Positions 1 to 8,048 of a stretch of DNA of 64,000 nt are shown here, in pieces (position 1 is the first letter of the stretch; the number at the start of each line of letters is the position of its first letter). This DNA is from Ruegeria sp. HKCCSA071 (GTDB taxonomy: Bacteria; Pseudomonadota; Alphaproteobacteria; Rhodobacterales; Rhodobacteraceae). Made by a program: the position numbers and the translations under genes. The notes beneath the pieces were generated by a model, which was given only the letters and a program-made list of their open reading frames with translations, was not told the DNA's origin and did not search any database. The DNA lies in assembly GCF_017872555.1 (NCBI RefSeq), contig NZ_JAEDOX010000001.1, positions 1 through 64,000 of the forward strand, read 5' to 3'.

Positions 1-101
1 CGCTGACGACCCAGCTCAGACCGGATCGAGCCAAAAAGCTCAGGGTCGCGGTCCGACAAGGACTGGGTGAAAAATCCGGTGTCACGAAGATTGGCGTTCA
101 T
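1..101 (-). CDS. glyA: Serine hydroxymethyltransferase, N-terminal fragment
   Basis: Only the first 33 codons lie in the window; the gene runs off the left edge. The visible N-terminus contains RDTGFFTQSL and ends with IRSELGRQ, which I recognise as the start of alphaproteobacterial GlyA, the PLP enzyme interconverting serine and glycine with tetrahydrofolate as one-carbon carrier. The ATG at 99-101 follows a GGAG with five bases between, which supports this start. It is divergent from nadK, with about 170 bp between. No catalytic residue falls inside the fragment, so the call rests on N-terminal similarity only. Confidence 0.8.
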   Translation of the reverse strand, partial: MNANLRDTGFFTQSLSDRDPELFGSIRSELGRQ

Positions 102-268
102 GGGCGCTCCACATGGCTGGGTAAAATCTTGCGGATTTCCTATCGGAAACGTCACACGCACAAAAGGCTTAAAGCGACGATTTGGCCAACTGCGGCGTCA
201 AGACTGGCCTATTGGGGAAAGGTATGTTTGTTTCGGAACCAAATGTGCAACACCGGAAACCACAAAAC

Positions 269-1030
269 ATGAAAAAGAGAATCGCCTTTCTCGCCAGCGA
301 GGTCAAAGTGGCGCAAACAGCGCGTGACATCCTGGTGGCCAAATATGGAAATGTGGCACCTCGGGACGCAGATGTTGTGGTTGCATTGGGCGGCGACGGC
401 TTCATGTTGCACACTTTGTACAATGTGCAGCATCTCGATACTCCGGTTTACGGGATGAATCGCGGCACGATCGGCTTTCTGATGAATGAGTATCACGAAG
501 ACGATCTGATGGCGCGGCTGGAGGATGCCGAGGAAGAGGTTATCAACCCGTTGGCCATGCAGGCGATGGACCAATCAGGAAAACTGCACCAAGCGTTGGC
601 GATCAATGAAGTGTCATTGCTGCGCGCCGGCCCTCAGGCAGCAAGGCTCAAGATCAGCGTAGACGGCCGGGTACGCATGGCAGAACTGGTCTGTGACGGG
701 GCACTACTTGCCACGCCCGCGGGATCGACCGCCTATAACTATTCCGCGCATGGGCCGATTGTTCCGATTGGCGCTGACGTTCTTGCTCTGACACCCATCG
801 CGGCGTTTCGCCCACGGCGGTGGCGTGGTGCCTTGTTGCCGAAAATGGCGAAAGTCAGGTTCGATGTGGTCGAAGCAGACAAGCGACCGGTCATTGTGGC
901 TGCTGATTCCGTTTCTTTCCCGGATATCGACTGGGTCGAGATCAGGTCGGAACCAACCATTGCGCACCGTATCCTTTTCGACCCCGGCCATGGGTTGGAA
1001 GAACGTCTAATATCAGAACAATTCACGTAA
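269..1030 (+). CDS. nadK: NAD kinase
   Basis: Cytosolic ATP-NAD kinase that makes NADP+ from NAD+. The 253-residue protein has the family's GGDG motif (about residues 40-43, VALGGDGFML), the MNRGTIGFL strand, the INEVSLLR segment and the GSTAYNYSAHGP loop, all diagnostic of the PpnK/NadK family, and its length is normal. I start at the ATG at 269 (MKKRIAFLAS) because family members begin just before this strand. An in-frame ATG at 224 has a better Shine-Dalgarno (GGGGAAAGG), so a 15-residue extension is possible. The gene stands alone and is divergent from glyA. Confidence 0.9.
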   Translation: MKKRIAFLASEVKVAQTARDILVAKYGNVAPRDADVVVALGGDGFMLHTLYNVQHLDTPVYGMNRGTIGFLMNEYHEDDLMARLEDAEEEVINPLAMQAMDQSGKLHQALAINEVSLLRAGPQAARLKISVDGRVRMAELVCDGALLATPAGSTAYNYSAHGPIVPIGADVLALTPIAAFRPRRWRGALLPKMAKVRFDVVEADKRPVIVAADSVSFPDIDWVEIRSEPTIAHRILFDPGHGLEERLISEQFT

Positions 1031-1061
1031 AATTGGCCATCCCCGAATTTTCTCAAGTCTA

Positions 1062-1108
1062 TGTGAAGCAGTTCACAGGAATTCCCTTAACGATTGGCTA
1101 ATGTGAAC
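1062..1108. promoter_or_regulatory. TGTGAA-N4-TTCACA palindrome with a third half-site
   Basis: A perfect 6-bp inverted repeat TGTGAA-GCAG-TTCACA lies at 1062-1077, and a further TGTGAAC occurs at 1102-1108, inverted relative to GTTCACA at 1071-1077. The cluster sits between the nadK stop and the candidate RNA that begins near 1111. A TAATGT at 1099-1104 could be a -10 element for that RNA. I infer an operator or promoter region; no regulator can be named from the sequence. Confidence 0.35.
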
Positions 1109-1110
1109 TT

Positions 1111-1236
1111 GCCCGGAGAACACGCCAAGGTGGGAGTGAGTGGCCACCTGAACGGTGTTTTCGAATGGTTGCGCAGATTTTGCGCTGGCGAGGGTGGGTG
1201 GTGCTACGCTCGTCATCAGAAATCCGGGCTTATTTT
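1111..1236 (+). ncRNA. Candidate structured small RNA downstream of nadK
   Basis: No convincing ORF fills this stretch, but it folds well on paper. GCCCGGA at 1111-1117 pairs exactly with TCCGGGC at 1223-1229, which is followed by TTATTTT. Inside are AGGTGG (1128-1133) with CCACCT (1144-1149), GCGCA with TGCGC (1171-1185), and GGCGAG with CTCGTC near 1187-1213 (one G-U pair). A TAATGT sits seven bases before the 5' end. Together these suggest a transcribed RNA of about 125 nt, or about 165 nt if it runs into the next hairpin. I do not recognise the family: the SRP RNA tetraloop motif is absent and the shape is not 6S-like. Confidence 0.4.
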
Positions 1237-1244
1237 AGCAGCTG

Positions 1245-1276
1245 GACCCCGGGCACAATGACCCGGGGTCTATTTT
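1245..1276 (+). terminator. Rho-independent terminator
   Basis: A perfect 9-bp GC-rich stem (GACCCCGGG at 1245-1253, CCCGGGGTC at 1262-1270) with an 8-base loop is followed by TATTTTT. The T-tract follows on the plus strand, so it would end transcription of nadK or, more likely, of the candidate RNA just upstream. The 3' arm overlaps the stop codon of the convergent amidase gene. Confidence 0.8.
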
Positions 1277-2706
1277 TGCTGCATGTGATCCCAAAGCGGG
1301 AAACACATCTGTCCGACGCGGGCTTCTATCGCGGCGGCGGCATCCACGGCCAGATCCTCGCGCCAGCGCTGTGCCGCGATCTGTACGTTGATAGGTTGAG
1401 GTCCTTTGGGAAGGGTGGCCAGCCGCGACGGAACACAAGCTGCAGGCAGTCCCAGAAAGTTCATCGCATAGGAATAGACAGCGCATCCCAAAACATCATG
1501 CACGCCTTCCGCGCCTTCGGTGTCCCGGTCAGGTTTGAAAAATGGCTGTGGCAGGAAAGGGGACAAAACCAGCGGGTAGTCCTGCATAAACAGGGACCAT
1601 TCGCGTGCATAATGGCTGCGCTTGGCCAGCATCCGAACCAATTCTGTTTCAACGATGGGCGGGAACTCCCGAAAGTAGACGTCAAAGATGTCGCGGATGG
1701 TTCTGGACCCAGCGGCTTCAATGTCTGATTTCATCAGGGTCAGCACTTCGCCCATCAAGGTCCGATACCCGATCCGGCCACATTCAAAGACATCGGGTGG
1801 ATCGACCTCTTCAACGTCGTACCCTGCATCGACCAGTGCATCGCGCGCAGTGTCGAGGGCTTTTTCAACCTCGGGGTGCAGCGCATAGCCGAAGGTATTC
1901 TTGGTGAATGCCACTTTGATTGGCTGGTCAAAACGCTCGCCGCGCCAGGGCATTGGTACGTGGAACGGATCCCGCGCATCGGTGGCGATCAGGCTGGGCA
2001 TGGACAGGTGCAGATCCGCAGCCGAGCGGGTGATCAGGCCCTGAACCGACATTGATTGCGCCAGCAATCCGCGTTCGGCCTTCTGACTTGGGTTCCACGC
2101 GGGAACGCGCCCCAAACCCGGTTTGACCGTCACGGCACCGATGGCGGCTGCCGGAAAGCGCAGGCTGCCGCCAATATCGTTGCCATGGGCCAGCGCACCG
2201 ACACCTGCCATCACGGCGGCAGCAGCGCCACCGGATGATCCTCCGGGTGAAATGTGCCGTCCCCACGGGTTGAATGTGCGCCCATGCAGGGGGTTGTCGG
2301 TGTCGGCCCTGAAGGAAAACTCGGGCGTATTCGTTCGCCCGATCACAATGGCCCCCGCTTTTTGCAAATTGCTGACCACCGGCGCGTCATCCGGTGCAAT
2401 CACATCCTTCAGCGCAATGACACCGTTGGTGGTAGCGTGACCTTTCTGATCGACATTCACCTTGATTGTTACCGGTACACCATGCAGCGGGCCGGTCGGC
2501 TGACCACGCCCACGTGCAGCATCAAGCGACTGCGCGCGCTCTAGGGCTTCGGTGTGCAAATCTTCGACGACCGCGTTCAGCGCGGGGTTCACCGCGTCCA
2601 TGCGATCAATCGAGGCCTGTACCGCCTCGGTCGCGCTCAGATCGCCGCGTCGGGTCAGGGTGGTCAGCTCTGTGGCGCTGAGACGCCAGATATCGGTATG
2701 TGTCAT
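1270..2706 (-). CDS. Amidase signature family hydrolase
   Basis: A 478-residue amidase-signature enzyme that hydrolyses a C-N amide bond; the substrate cannot be read from sequence. The Ser-cisSer-Lys triad is visible: Lys82 in HGVPVTIK, the cis-Ser at about 157 in GGSSGG, and the nucleophile Ser181 in NDIGGSLRFPA. Length and domain coverage are complete. It lies just downstream of prpE on the same strand, but an unusual inverted repeat touches its start codon and contains the likely ribosome-binding site, so expression may be controlled separately. A GatA role is unlikely because the gene stands apart from gatB and gatC and the protein looks like the stand-alone amidase type. Confidence 0.85.
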   Translation of the reverse strand: MTHTDIWRLSATELTTLTRRGDLSATEAVQASIDRMDAVNPALNAVVEDLHTEALERAQSLDAARGRGQPTGPLHGVPVTIKVNVDQKGHATTNGVIALKDVIAPDDAPVVSNLQKAGAIVIGRTNTPEFSFRADTDNPLHGRTFNPWGRHISPGGSSGGAAAAVMAGVGALAHGNDIGGSLRFPAAAIGAVTVKPGLGRVPAWNPSQKAERGLLAQSMSVQGLITRSAADLHLSMPSLIATDARDPFHVPMPWRGERFDQPIKVAFTKNTFGYALHPEVEKALDTARDALVDAGYDVEEVDPPDVFECGRIGYRTLMGEVLTLMKSDIEAAGSRTIRDIFDVYFREFPPIVETELVRMLAKRSHYAREWSLFMQDYPLVLSPFLPQPFFKPDRDTEGAEGVHDVLGCAVYSYAMNFLGLPAACVPSRLATLPKGPQPINVQIAAQRWREDLAVDAAAAIEARVGQMCFPLWDHMQQK

Positions 2707-2741
2707 GGGCCCTCACTGTCTTACAGCGACAGTAGGGGCCC
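2707..2741 (-). promoter_or_regulatory. Inverted repeat sequestering the amidase ribosome-binding site
   Basis: GGGCCC (2707-2712) and ACTGTC (2715-2720) pair with GACAGT (2728-2733) and GGGCCC (2736-2741). The arms are separated by a C-A mismatch and a T-G wobble, with a 7-base loop. On the minus strand the hairpin ends directly against the amidase ATG, and the only Shine-Dalgarno-like sequence (GAGGG) lies in its 3' arm. Known behaviour of such hairpins suggests translational repression, but it could also be a protein operator or a weak terminator for prpE. Confidence 0.55.
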
Positions 2742-2771
2742 AGATTCAGGTTGCAAGGGCGGACATGGTAT

Positions 2772-2789
2772 GGGCGGCCTGTGCCGCCC
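2772..2789 (-). terminator. Hairpin just downstream of prpE
   Basis: GGGCGG (2772-2777) and CCGCCC (2784-2789) form a 6-bp stem with a 6-base loop five bases after the prpE stop. There is no T-tract, so it is a weak or factor-assisted terminator, or an mRNA-stabilising 3' hairpin. Confidence 0.4.
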
Positions 2790-2794
2790 GATGG

Positions 2795-4684
2795 TTACTT
2801 GGCGTAACCAATTGTCTGCAATGCTTCCTTTATTTCATCGAGGATGGCCGGGTCGTCAATCGTTGCAGGCATTTTATAGTCCTGACCGTCTGCAATCGAG
2901 ACCATCGTGCCGCGCAGGATTTTACCGGAGCGGGTCTTGGGTAACCTGTCGACAACAACAGCCAGTTTGAAGGCGGCCACCGGTCCGATTTTTTCCCGAA
3001 CCATTTTGACGACTTCCTGAACCACATCGCCATGTTCCCGTGTGGCACCAGCATTCAGGCACAGGAAGCCAACCGGCATCTGCCCCTTCAGCTGGTCCGA
3101 AACTCCGATCACCGCGCATTCAGCCACATCGGGGTGGGCGGCCAGCACTTCTTCCATCCCACCCGTCGACAAGCGATGGCCGGCAACGTTGATGACGTCA
3201 TCGGTGCGCGCCATGATGTAGAGGTACCCGTCTTCGTCAATCATCCCGGCATCGCCGGTTTCGTAATATCCGGGGAAGTGTTCAAGATAAGACTTCTTGA
3301 ACCGTGCCTCGGCATTCCACAGTGTTGGCAAGGTGCCTGGGGGCAGGGGCAATTTAACCGCGATGGCACCCAGTTCACCGGCCTTCATCGGGTGACCGCC
3401 TTCATCCAGAATTTGCACGTCATAACCCGGCATCGGTTTTGCGGGCGAGCCCAGCTTGACCGGAAGCTCTTCGATACCCAGCGGGTTTCCGGCTATGGCC
3501 CAGCCTGTTTCGGTTTGCCACCAATGGTCGATAACCGGAACCTTCAGCGCATTTTGTGCCCAGATAATTGTGTCAGGGTCGGCGCGTTCACCTGCCAGAT
3601 AGAGGGCCCGTAGATGAGACAGATCGTATTTGGCGATCAGTTCGCCTTTGGGGTCTTCTCGTTTGACGGCGCGGATGGCCGTAGGTGCGGTGAAGAAGCT
3701 CTTGACCTTATGTTCCGAGATCACGCGCCAGAAGGTGCCCGCGTCCGGGGTGCCGACTGGCTTGCCCTCGAACACAATTGTGGTGTTTCCGTGGATCAGG
3801 GGTGCGTAGCAGATATAGGAGTGCCCCACGACCCAGCCCACATCGGACGCTGCCCAGAACACGTCACCCGGATCGACGTTATAGATATTCTTCATCGTCC
3901 AGTTCAGTGCCACAAGGTGTCCGGCAGTGGGGCGCACGACCCCTTTGGGTGCACCCGTAGTGCCAGAGGTGTACAGGATATAAGCCGGGTCATTGCCGTC
4001 GACCGGTACGCATTCAGCCGGTTCGACACCGTATTGGAAGCCATGCCAGTTGAAGTCGCGCCCTTCGATCAACTGAGCAACTTCTTGTTCCCGCTGGAAG
4101 ATCACACAAAAATCAGGCTTGTGGTTTGCCAGTTCGATCGCACCGTCAAGCAGGGGCTTATAGTGTACCACGCGGCCAGGTTCCATCCCGCAGGACGCGG
4201 CGATGATTGCTTTGGGTTTGGCATCGTCGATGCGCACAGCCAGCTCGTTGCTGGCAAACCCGCCGAACACGACCGAATGCACGGCGCCCAAGCGGGCACA
4301 GGCCAGCATCGCCTCAAGCGCTTCGGGGATCATCGGCATGTAGATGATGACACGGTCACCTTTCTCGACACCCTTTGCCCGCAGCGCGCCGGCCAGAGTG
4401 GCCACGCGGTTGCGAAGCTCGACATAGGATATCTCGCGCTTGGTGTGGGTGATGGGGCTGTCATAGATGATGGCGGTTTGTTCACCGCGCCCGTTTTCCA
4501 CATGACGGTCTACGGCATTCCAACAGGTATTGACCCGCGCATCGCTGAACCATTCGTACAAGGGCGCATTGTCGTCGAACAGTGCCTTGCTGGGGGCCTT
4601 GACCCAATCGATCCCATTTGCAGCGTTCATCCAGAACGCTTCGGGGTCAGTCTTCCAGCTGTCATAAACGTCCTGATACGCCAT
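2795..4684 (-). CDS. prpE: Propionyl-CoA synthetase
   Basis: AMP-forming acyl-CoA ligase that activates propionate to propionyl-CoA. The 629-residue length and the N-terminal and central segments match PrpE rather than acetyl-CoA synthetase. The ATP loop YTSGTTGAPKG, the WWQTETGW motif, the RTDDVINVAGHRL hinge and the C-terminal RSGK with catalytic, acetylatable Lys588 are all present. The start at 4684 has a strong GAGGAGG three bases further upstream of a GAG spacer; a 23-codon in-frame extension to 4753 lacks such support. The upstream region carries several TTTGCAAA-type sites, which fits control by the short-chain acyl-CoA regulator family (ScfR/PccR). Confidence 0.92.
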   Translation of the reverse strand: MAYQDVYDSWKTDPEAFWMNAANGIDWVKAPSKALFDDNAPLYEWFSDARVNTCWNAVDRHVENGRGEQTAIIYDSPITHTKREISYVELRNRVATLAGALRAKGVEKGDRVIIYMPMIPEALEAMLACARLGAVHSVVFGGFASNELAVRIDDAKPKAIIAASCGMEPGRVVHYKPLLDGAIELANHKPDFCVIFQREQEVAQLIEGRDFNWHGFQYGVEPAECVPVDGNDPAYILYTSGTTGAPKGVVRPTAGHLVALNWTMKNIYNVDPGDVFWAASDVGWVVGHSYICYAPLIHGNTTIVFEGKPVGTPDAGTFWRVISEHKVKSFFTAPTAIRAVKREDPKGELIAKYDLSHLRALYLAGERADPDTIIWAQNALKVPVIDHWWQTETGWAIAGNPLGIEELPVKLGSPAKPMPGYDVQILDEGGHPMKAGELGAIAVKLPLPPGTLPTLWNAEARFKKSYLEHFPGYYETGDAGMIDEDGYLYIMARTDDVINVAGHRLSTGGMEEVLAAHPDVAECAVIGVSDQLKGQMPVGFLCLNAGATREHGDVVQEVVKMVREKIGPVAAFKLAVVVDRLPKTRSGKILRGTMVSIADGQDYKMPATIDDPAILDEIKEALQTIGYAK

Positions 4685-4803
4685 CTCGTCCTCCTCACAA
4701 CGGCTTGGACATTGTGTTAGGTCGCAGAAAACATCCGGGCAAGCGCGACGCATGACGACGCGTCAGTTTATCGCAAAAAAATTTGCAGATCAGCGAAATA
4801 TGT

Positions 4804-4893
4804 CTTGCAAATTTTTGCAAAATCACAGGCCTAGCAGAGTTTTCGTCGCCGCAGTGGGAAGTTTTGCAAAATTGCAAACTTTTGCATGCAAAT
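4804..4893. promoter_or_regulatory. TTTGCAAA operator array upstream of prpE
   Basis: Two paired sites are visible. The first is CTTGCAAA (4804-4811) and TTTGCAAA (4814-4821). The second is TTTGCAAA (4863-4870) directly followed by ATTGCAAA (4871-4878), with TTTGCATG (4881-4888) and ATGCAAAT (4886-4893) beyond. TTTGCAAA repeats are the reported binding motif of PccR, the ScfR-family regulator of propionyl-CoA assimilation in Rhodobacter sphaeroides. Their place 120-210 bp before prpE, a propionate-activating gene, makes that assignment natural. The regulator gene itself is not in the window. Confidence 0.75.
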
Positions 4894-4916
4894 CCTACGC
4901 CCCTTCGGGAATCATC

Positions 4917-5306
4917 TCAACCAGCCGTTTTGGCGTATCGTGGCAGCTTGTCCTCAAGGTTCAGCCAGGGCAGGTGGTCGGCGTGGAACACGTGAAACTG
5001 TGGCGGCAGGGTTCCCGGGTTGGCCAGCGTTGCAGTGTAAAGATGTATGTTCACCTTGTCGCGCGCTGTGCGATAGGCCATCTGGGTTCCGCAATTGCCA
5101 CAAAACAGACGCTCGACCCCTTCGGATGAACGATAGATCTTTGGTGCCTGACCCAACCATCTGACTGCTTCATGCGGCAGCCCGAAAAAAGCCGTGACCG
5201 GCGCGGCGCAGTTTCGCCTGCAATCTGAACAGTGGCAATAACAGCTCCACGCGGCTTGGGCATCGCTTTCCCAATGCACGGCGTTGCAGTGGCAATGTCC
5301 TTTCAT
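4917..5306 (-). CDS. GFA/CENP-V family zinc protein
   Basis: A 129-residue protein with the beta-tent zinc fold of glutathione-dependent formaldehyde-activating enzyme (Gfa). Cys5, Cys7, Cys69 and Cys72 match the structural zinc site, and Cys24, Cys26 and Cys29 (CHCSDCRR) match the catalytic zinc site. The family is broad and most members are not proven formaldehyde-glutathione synthases, so only the fold is assigned. The start has a GGGGAG just upstream. It follows maeB on the same strand by 44 bp and precedes the prpE operator region. Confidence 0.8.
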   Translation of the reverse strand: MKGHCHCNAVHWESDAQAAWSCYCHCSDCRRNCAAPVTAFFGLPHEAVRWLGQAPKIYRSSEGVERLFCGNCGTQMAYRTARDKVNIHLYTATLANPGTLPPQFHVFHADHLPWLNLEDKLPRYAKTAG

Positions 5307-5350
5307 GCGCTCCCCCCTGTTGGCAGGGGCACCAGCAAGGCCGCCCCCGG

Positions 5351-7624
5351 TTAACCGTAATGCGCCACGGGTGTTCCTGCAATCGCCGCCATGTTAAGCA
5401 GACCGCGCGCGGTGATGGATGGAGTAACAATATGGGCCTTGTTGCCCATGCCCATCAGGATCGGGCCAACTTCAATTCCGTCCGCCTTCATCTTCAGAAT
5501 ATTGCGTACGCCACTGGCCGCATCTGCGTGGGCGAATATCAGAACGTTGGCCGCTCCTTCCAACCGCGACGCCGGGAAGATACGCGCCCGCAGGTCTGCA
5601 TCCAACGCCGCATCCAGATTCATTTCGCCTTCGTAGACAAAATCGCGCGGCTGCCGATCAAGGATTTCCAGCGCCGCCCGTAGCCGTTTGCCTGATCCTT
5701 CAGCCTGATTGCCGAATTGCGACTGCGAACAAAAGGCGATCTTGGGCTCGATCCCGAACCGGCGAACATGTCGCGCAGCACCAATGGTGGTTTCTGCCAG
5801 TTCTTCCGGCGACGGCAATTGCCGGACATGCGTGTCGGCGATGAACAGGGGGCCGTCTTCCAAAATCATCAGCGACAACGCGCCGTGCGGGCGCAGGTTG
5901 CCCTCGTCAAGCACCTGCTCAACATAGTTCAGATGCCAGCGATATTCGCCGAACGTGCCGCAGATCATGCTGTCGGCCTCGCCCCGATACACCATGATCG
6001 CGCCGATGGCGGTTGTATTTGTGCGCATGATCGCCTTGGCCAGATCCGGTGTCACACCGCGGCGCTGCATGATCTGGTGGTAGGAAGTCCAGTAATCGTA
6101 ATAGCGCGGGTCATTCTCCGGGTTAACGATCTGACAGTCCTTGCCCGGACGAATGGTCAGCCCCAGCTTTTCACATCGGGTTTCGATCACATCGGGTCGC
6201 CCAATCAGAATTGGCGTTTCCGTCGTCTCTTCAAGAATGGCCTGCGCGGCTCTCAAAACCCTTTCATCTTCACCCTCGGCAAAAACGATGCGACGGGACG
6301 CGACGGCCGCAGCCTCGAACACAGGACGCATCAGAAGGGCAGATTTGAAGACAGTCTGGTTGAGCTTTTCCTTATAGGATTCAAGGTCCTCAATAGGGCG
6401 TTTTGCAACACTGCTTTCCATGGCGGCCTTGGCGACCGCCGATGACACCACGCCCACAAGACGCGGGTCAAATGGTTTTGGAATCAGGTATTCTGGGCCA
6501 AAGGTCAGTTGCTCGCCCTTATAGGCAGCCGCGGCCTCGGCGCTTGTGGTCGCGCGCGCCATTTCAGCGATGCCATCCACGCAGGCAATCTGCATCGCGT
6601 CGTTGATCTCGGTCGCGCCGACGTCCAATGCACCCCTGAAGATAAACGGAAAGCACAATACGTTGTTGACCTGATTAGGAAAGTCGCTGCGACCCGTGGC
6701 GATGATTGCGTCTGGTGCAACTGCGCGCGCGTCCTCTGGCAGAATTTCCGGCGTCGGGTTGGCCAGGGCGAAGATGATCGGGCGGCTGGCCATTTTCCGG
6801 ACCATATCAGGCTTCAGAACATTTGGGCCGCTGAGACCCAAAAACAGGTCGGCCCCACCGATCACATCGTCCAGCGTCCGCAAGTCCGACTTCTGCTCGA
6901 ACTGTGACTTGTGCGGGTTCATGTCCTCGGCCCGCCCTTCGTAGACAAGCCCGTGAATGTCGCACAGCCATATGTTTTCACGCTTCACGCCCAGCTTGAC
7001 CAGCATGGTCAGGCACGCAATCCCGGCAGCCCCGCCACCGGTCGACACGACCTTGATATCCGCAAAGGACTTACCCGCCACATGTAGCGCATTCTTGGCC
7101 GCAGCCCCGACCACAATGGCGGTTCCGTGCTGGTCATCATGGAAAACCGGAATGTTCATGCGTTCACGGCAGAGTTTCTCGACGATGAAGCAATCGGGGG
7201 CCTTGATGTCTTCCAGGTTAATGGCGCCAAATGTCGGTTCAAGGGCACAGACGATATCCGCCAGCTTTTCGGGATCGGGCTGATCGACCTCGATATCGAA
7301 ACAGTCGATGCCCGCAAACTTCTTGAACAGAACGGCCTTGCCTTCCATAACCGGCTTCGACGCGAGTGCCCCGATATTCCCCAGGCCAAGCACGGCGGTG
7401 CCGTTTGACACCACAGCAACAAGGTTGCCGCGCGCTGTATACCGCTCGGCATTGGCTGCATCGGCCTTGATTTCAAGGCTGGCCTCGGCCACGCCGGGCG
7501 AATAGGCGCGGGCCAGATCGCGACCGTTGGCCATCGGTTTGGTAGCCTTGATCTCAAGCTTCCCGGGTTTGGGAAATTCATGATATTCGAGCGCAGCTTG
7601 TCGCAGGCTGGGGGTGTCAGACAT
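5351..7624 (-). CDS. maeB: NADP-dependent malic enzyme with C-terminal phosphotransacetylase domain
   Basis: Oxidative decarboxylation of malate to pyruvate, giving NADPH. Residues about 1-425 carry the malic enzyme domains ([22 protein letters not shown], the [10 protein letters not shown] nucleotide loop, LANPTPEI); residues about 430-757 are the phosphotransacetylase-like domain ([14 protein letters not shown], near-terminal [12 protein letters not shown]), the standard MaeB architecture, where the extra domain is regulatory rather than a proven transferase. I place the start at the second Met (MSDTPSLRQ, 7624), preceded by GGGAG at 11 bases; the first in-frame ATG is 18 bases further upstream and lacks a site. 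Total length of 757 residues is typical. Confidence 0.93.
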   Translation of the reverse strand: MSDTPSLRQAALEYHEFPKPGKLEIKATKPMANGRDLARAYSPGVAEASLEIKADAANAERYTARGNLVAVVSNGTAVLGLGNIGALASKPVMEGKAVLFKKFAGIDCFDIEVDQPDPEKLADIVCALEPTFGAINLEDIKAPDCFIVEKLCRERMNIPVFHDDQHGTAIVVGAAAKNALHVAGKSFADIKVVSTGGGAAGIACLTMLVKLGVKRENIWLCDIHGLVYEGRAEDMNPHKSQFEQKSDLRTLDDVIGGADLFLGLSGPNVLKPDMVRKMASRPIIFALANPTPEILPEDARAVAPDAIIATGRSDFPNQVNNVLCFPFIFRGALDVGATEINDAMQIACVDGIAEMARATTSAEAAAAYKGEQLTFGPEYLIPKPFDPRLVGVVSSAVAKAAMESSVAKRPIEDLESYKEKLNQTVFKSALLMRPVFEAAAVASRRIVFAEGEDERVLRAAQAILEETTETPILIGRPDVIETRCEKLGLTIRPGKDCQIVNPENDPRYYDYWTSYHQIMQRRGVTPDLAKAIMRTNTTAIGAIMVYRGEADSMICGTFGEYRWHLNYVEQVLDEGNLRPHGALSLMILEDGPLFIADTHVRQLPSPEELAETTIGAARHVRRFGIEPKIAFCSQSQFGNQAEGSGKRLRAALEILDRQPRDFVYEGEMNLDAALDADLRARIFPASRLEGAANVLIFAHADAASGVRNILKMKADGIEVGPILMGMGNKAHIVTPSITARGLLNMAAIAGTPVAHYG

Positions 7625-8048
7625 CGGCGATTCAGCTCCCATTGATAATTTGATTTAGCCTTAAACTATTTATTTGGACTTGGCTACGCTGCGTAACTCT
7701 GCCGTGATGTCGCAACCGTGAAACCGGATTGATATTGTCTGAGTTCATTCTCACCTTTTCACATTGCGACGACCAAGATTACTCTGGCAAGGTTGTCGTG
7801 ACATTCAGAACTGATGAACCGGCTGGTAACGAATGAGGGATCAGTAGGTTGGATGTTGGTTGCAGCAGTGCTGGGTGGTTGTTGTCACCCAGGTATTGGT
7901 CGAATTCACCGCGCTGATCGGCGGAGTGTTACCCGTGATCATTGAACTGCGAATCTTTGCCGTTGAAGAAATGTCGGGGATGTTCTTTTCGGTTGGCCTT
8001 TGGCGTCTGTTCTGATCGGATGGCCAAAGTTGCAATTCGAAGAGAATA
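7625..8048. other. Intergenic region without a supported gene
   Basis: About 420 bp between divergent maeB and the VOC-bicupin gene. No ORF here has both a ribosome-binding site and protein-like composition; the longest candidate, on the minus strand from 8125 to 7841, overlaps the next gene and looks like antisense translation. Two inverted repeats are visible: ACGAC/GTCGT around 7777-7801, and CTTTGGC (7998-8004) with GCCAAAG (8023-8029) shortly before the next start codon. Both promoters should lie here, but I cannot place them with confidence. Confidence 0.5.

Noticed and set aside
1111-1236. Assigning the structured region to SRP RNA or 6S RNA
   Set aside because: The conserved SRP tetraloop region is absent and the multi-hairpin shape does not fit the single long stem with a central bubble of 6S RNA.
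3614-4720. Long antisense ORF (368 codons) across prpE, on the plus strand
   Set aside because: It lies entirely inside a confidently identified gene, has no ribosome-binding site and its translation is His/Arg-rich without family motifs, as expected for an antisense shadow in GC-rich DNA.
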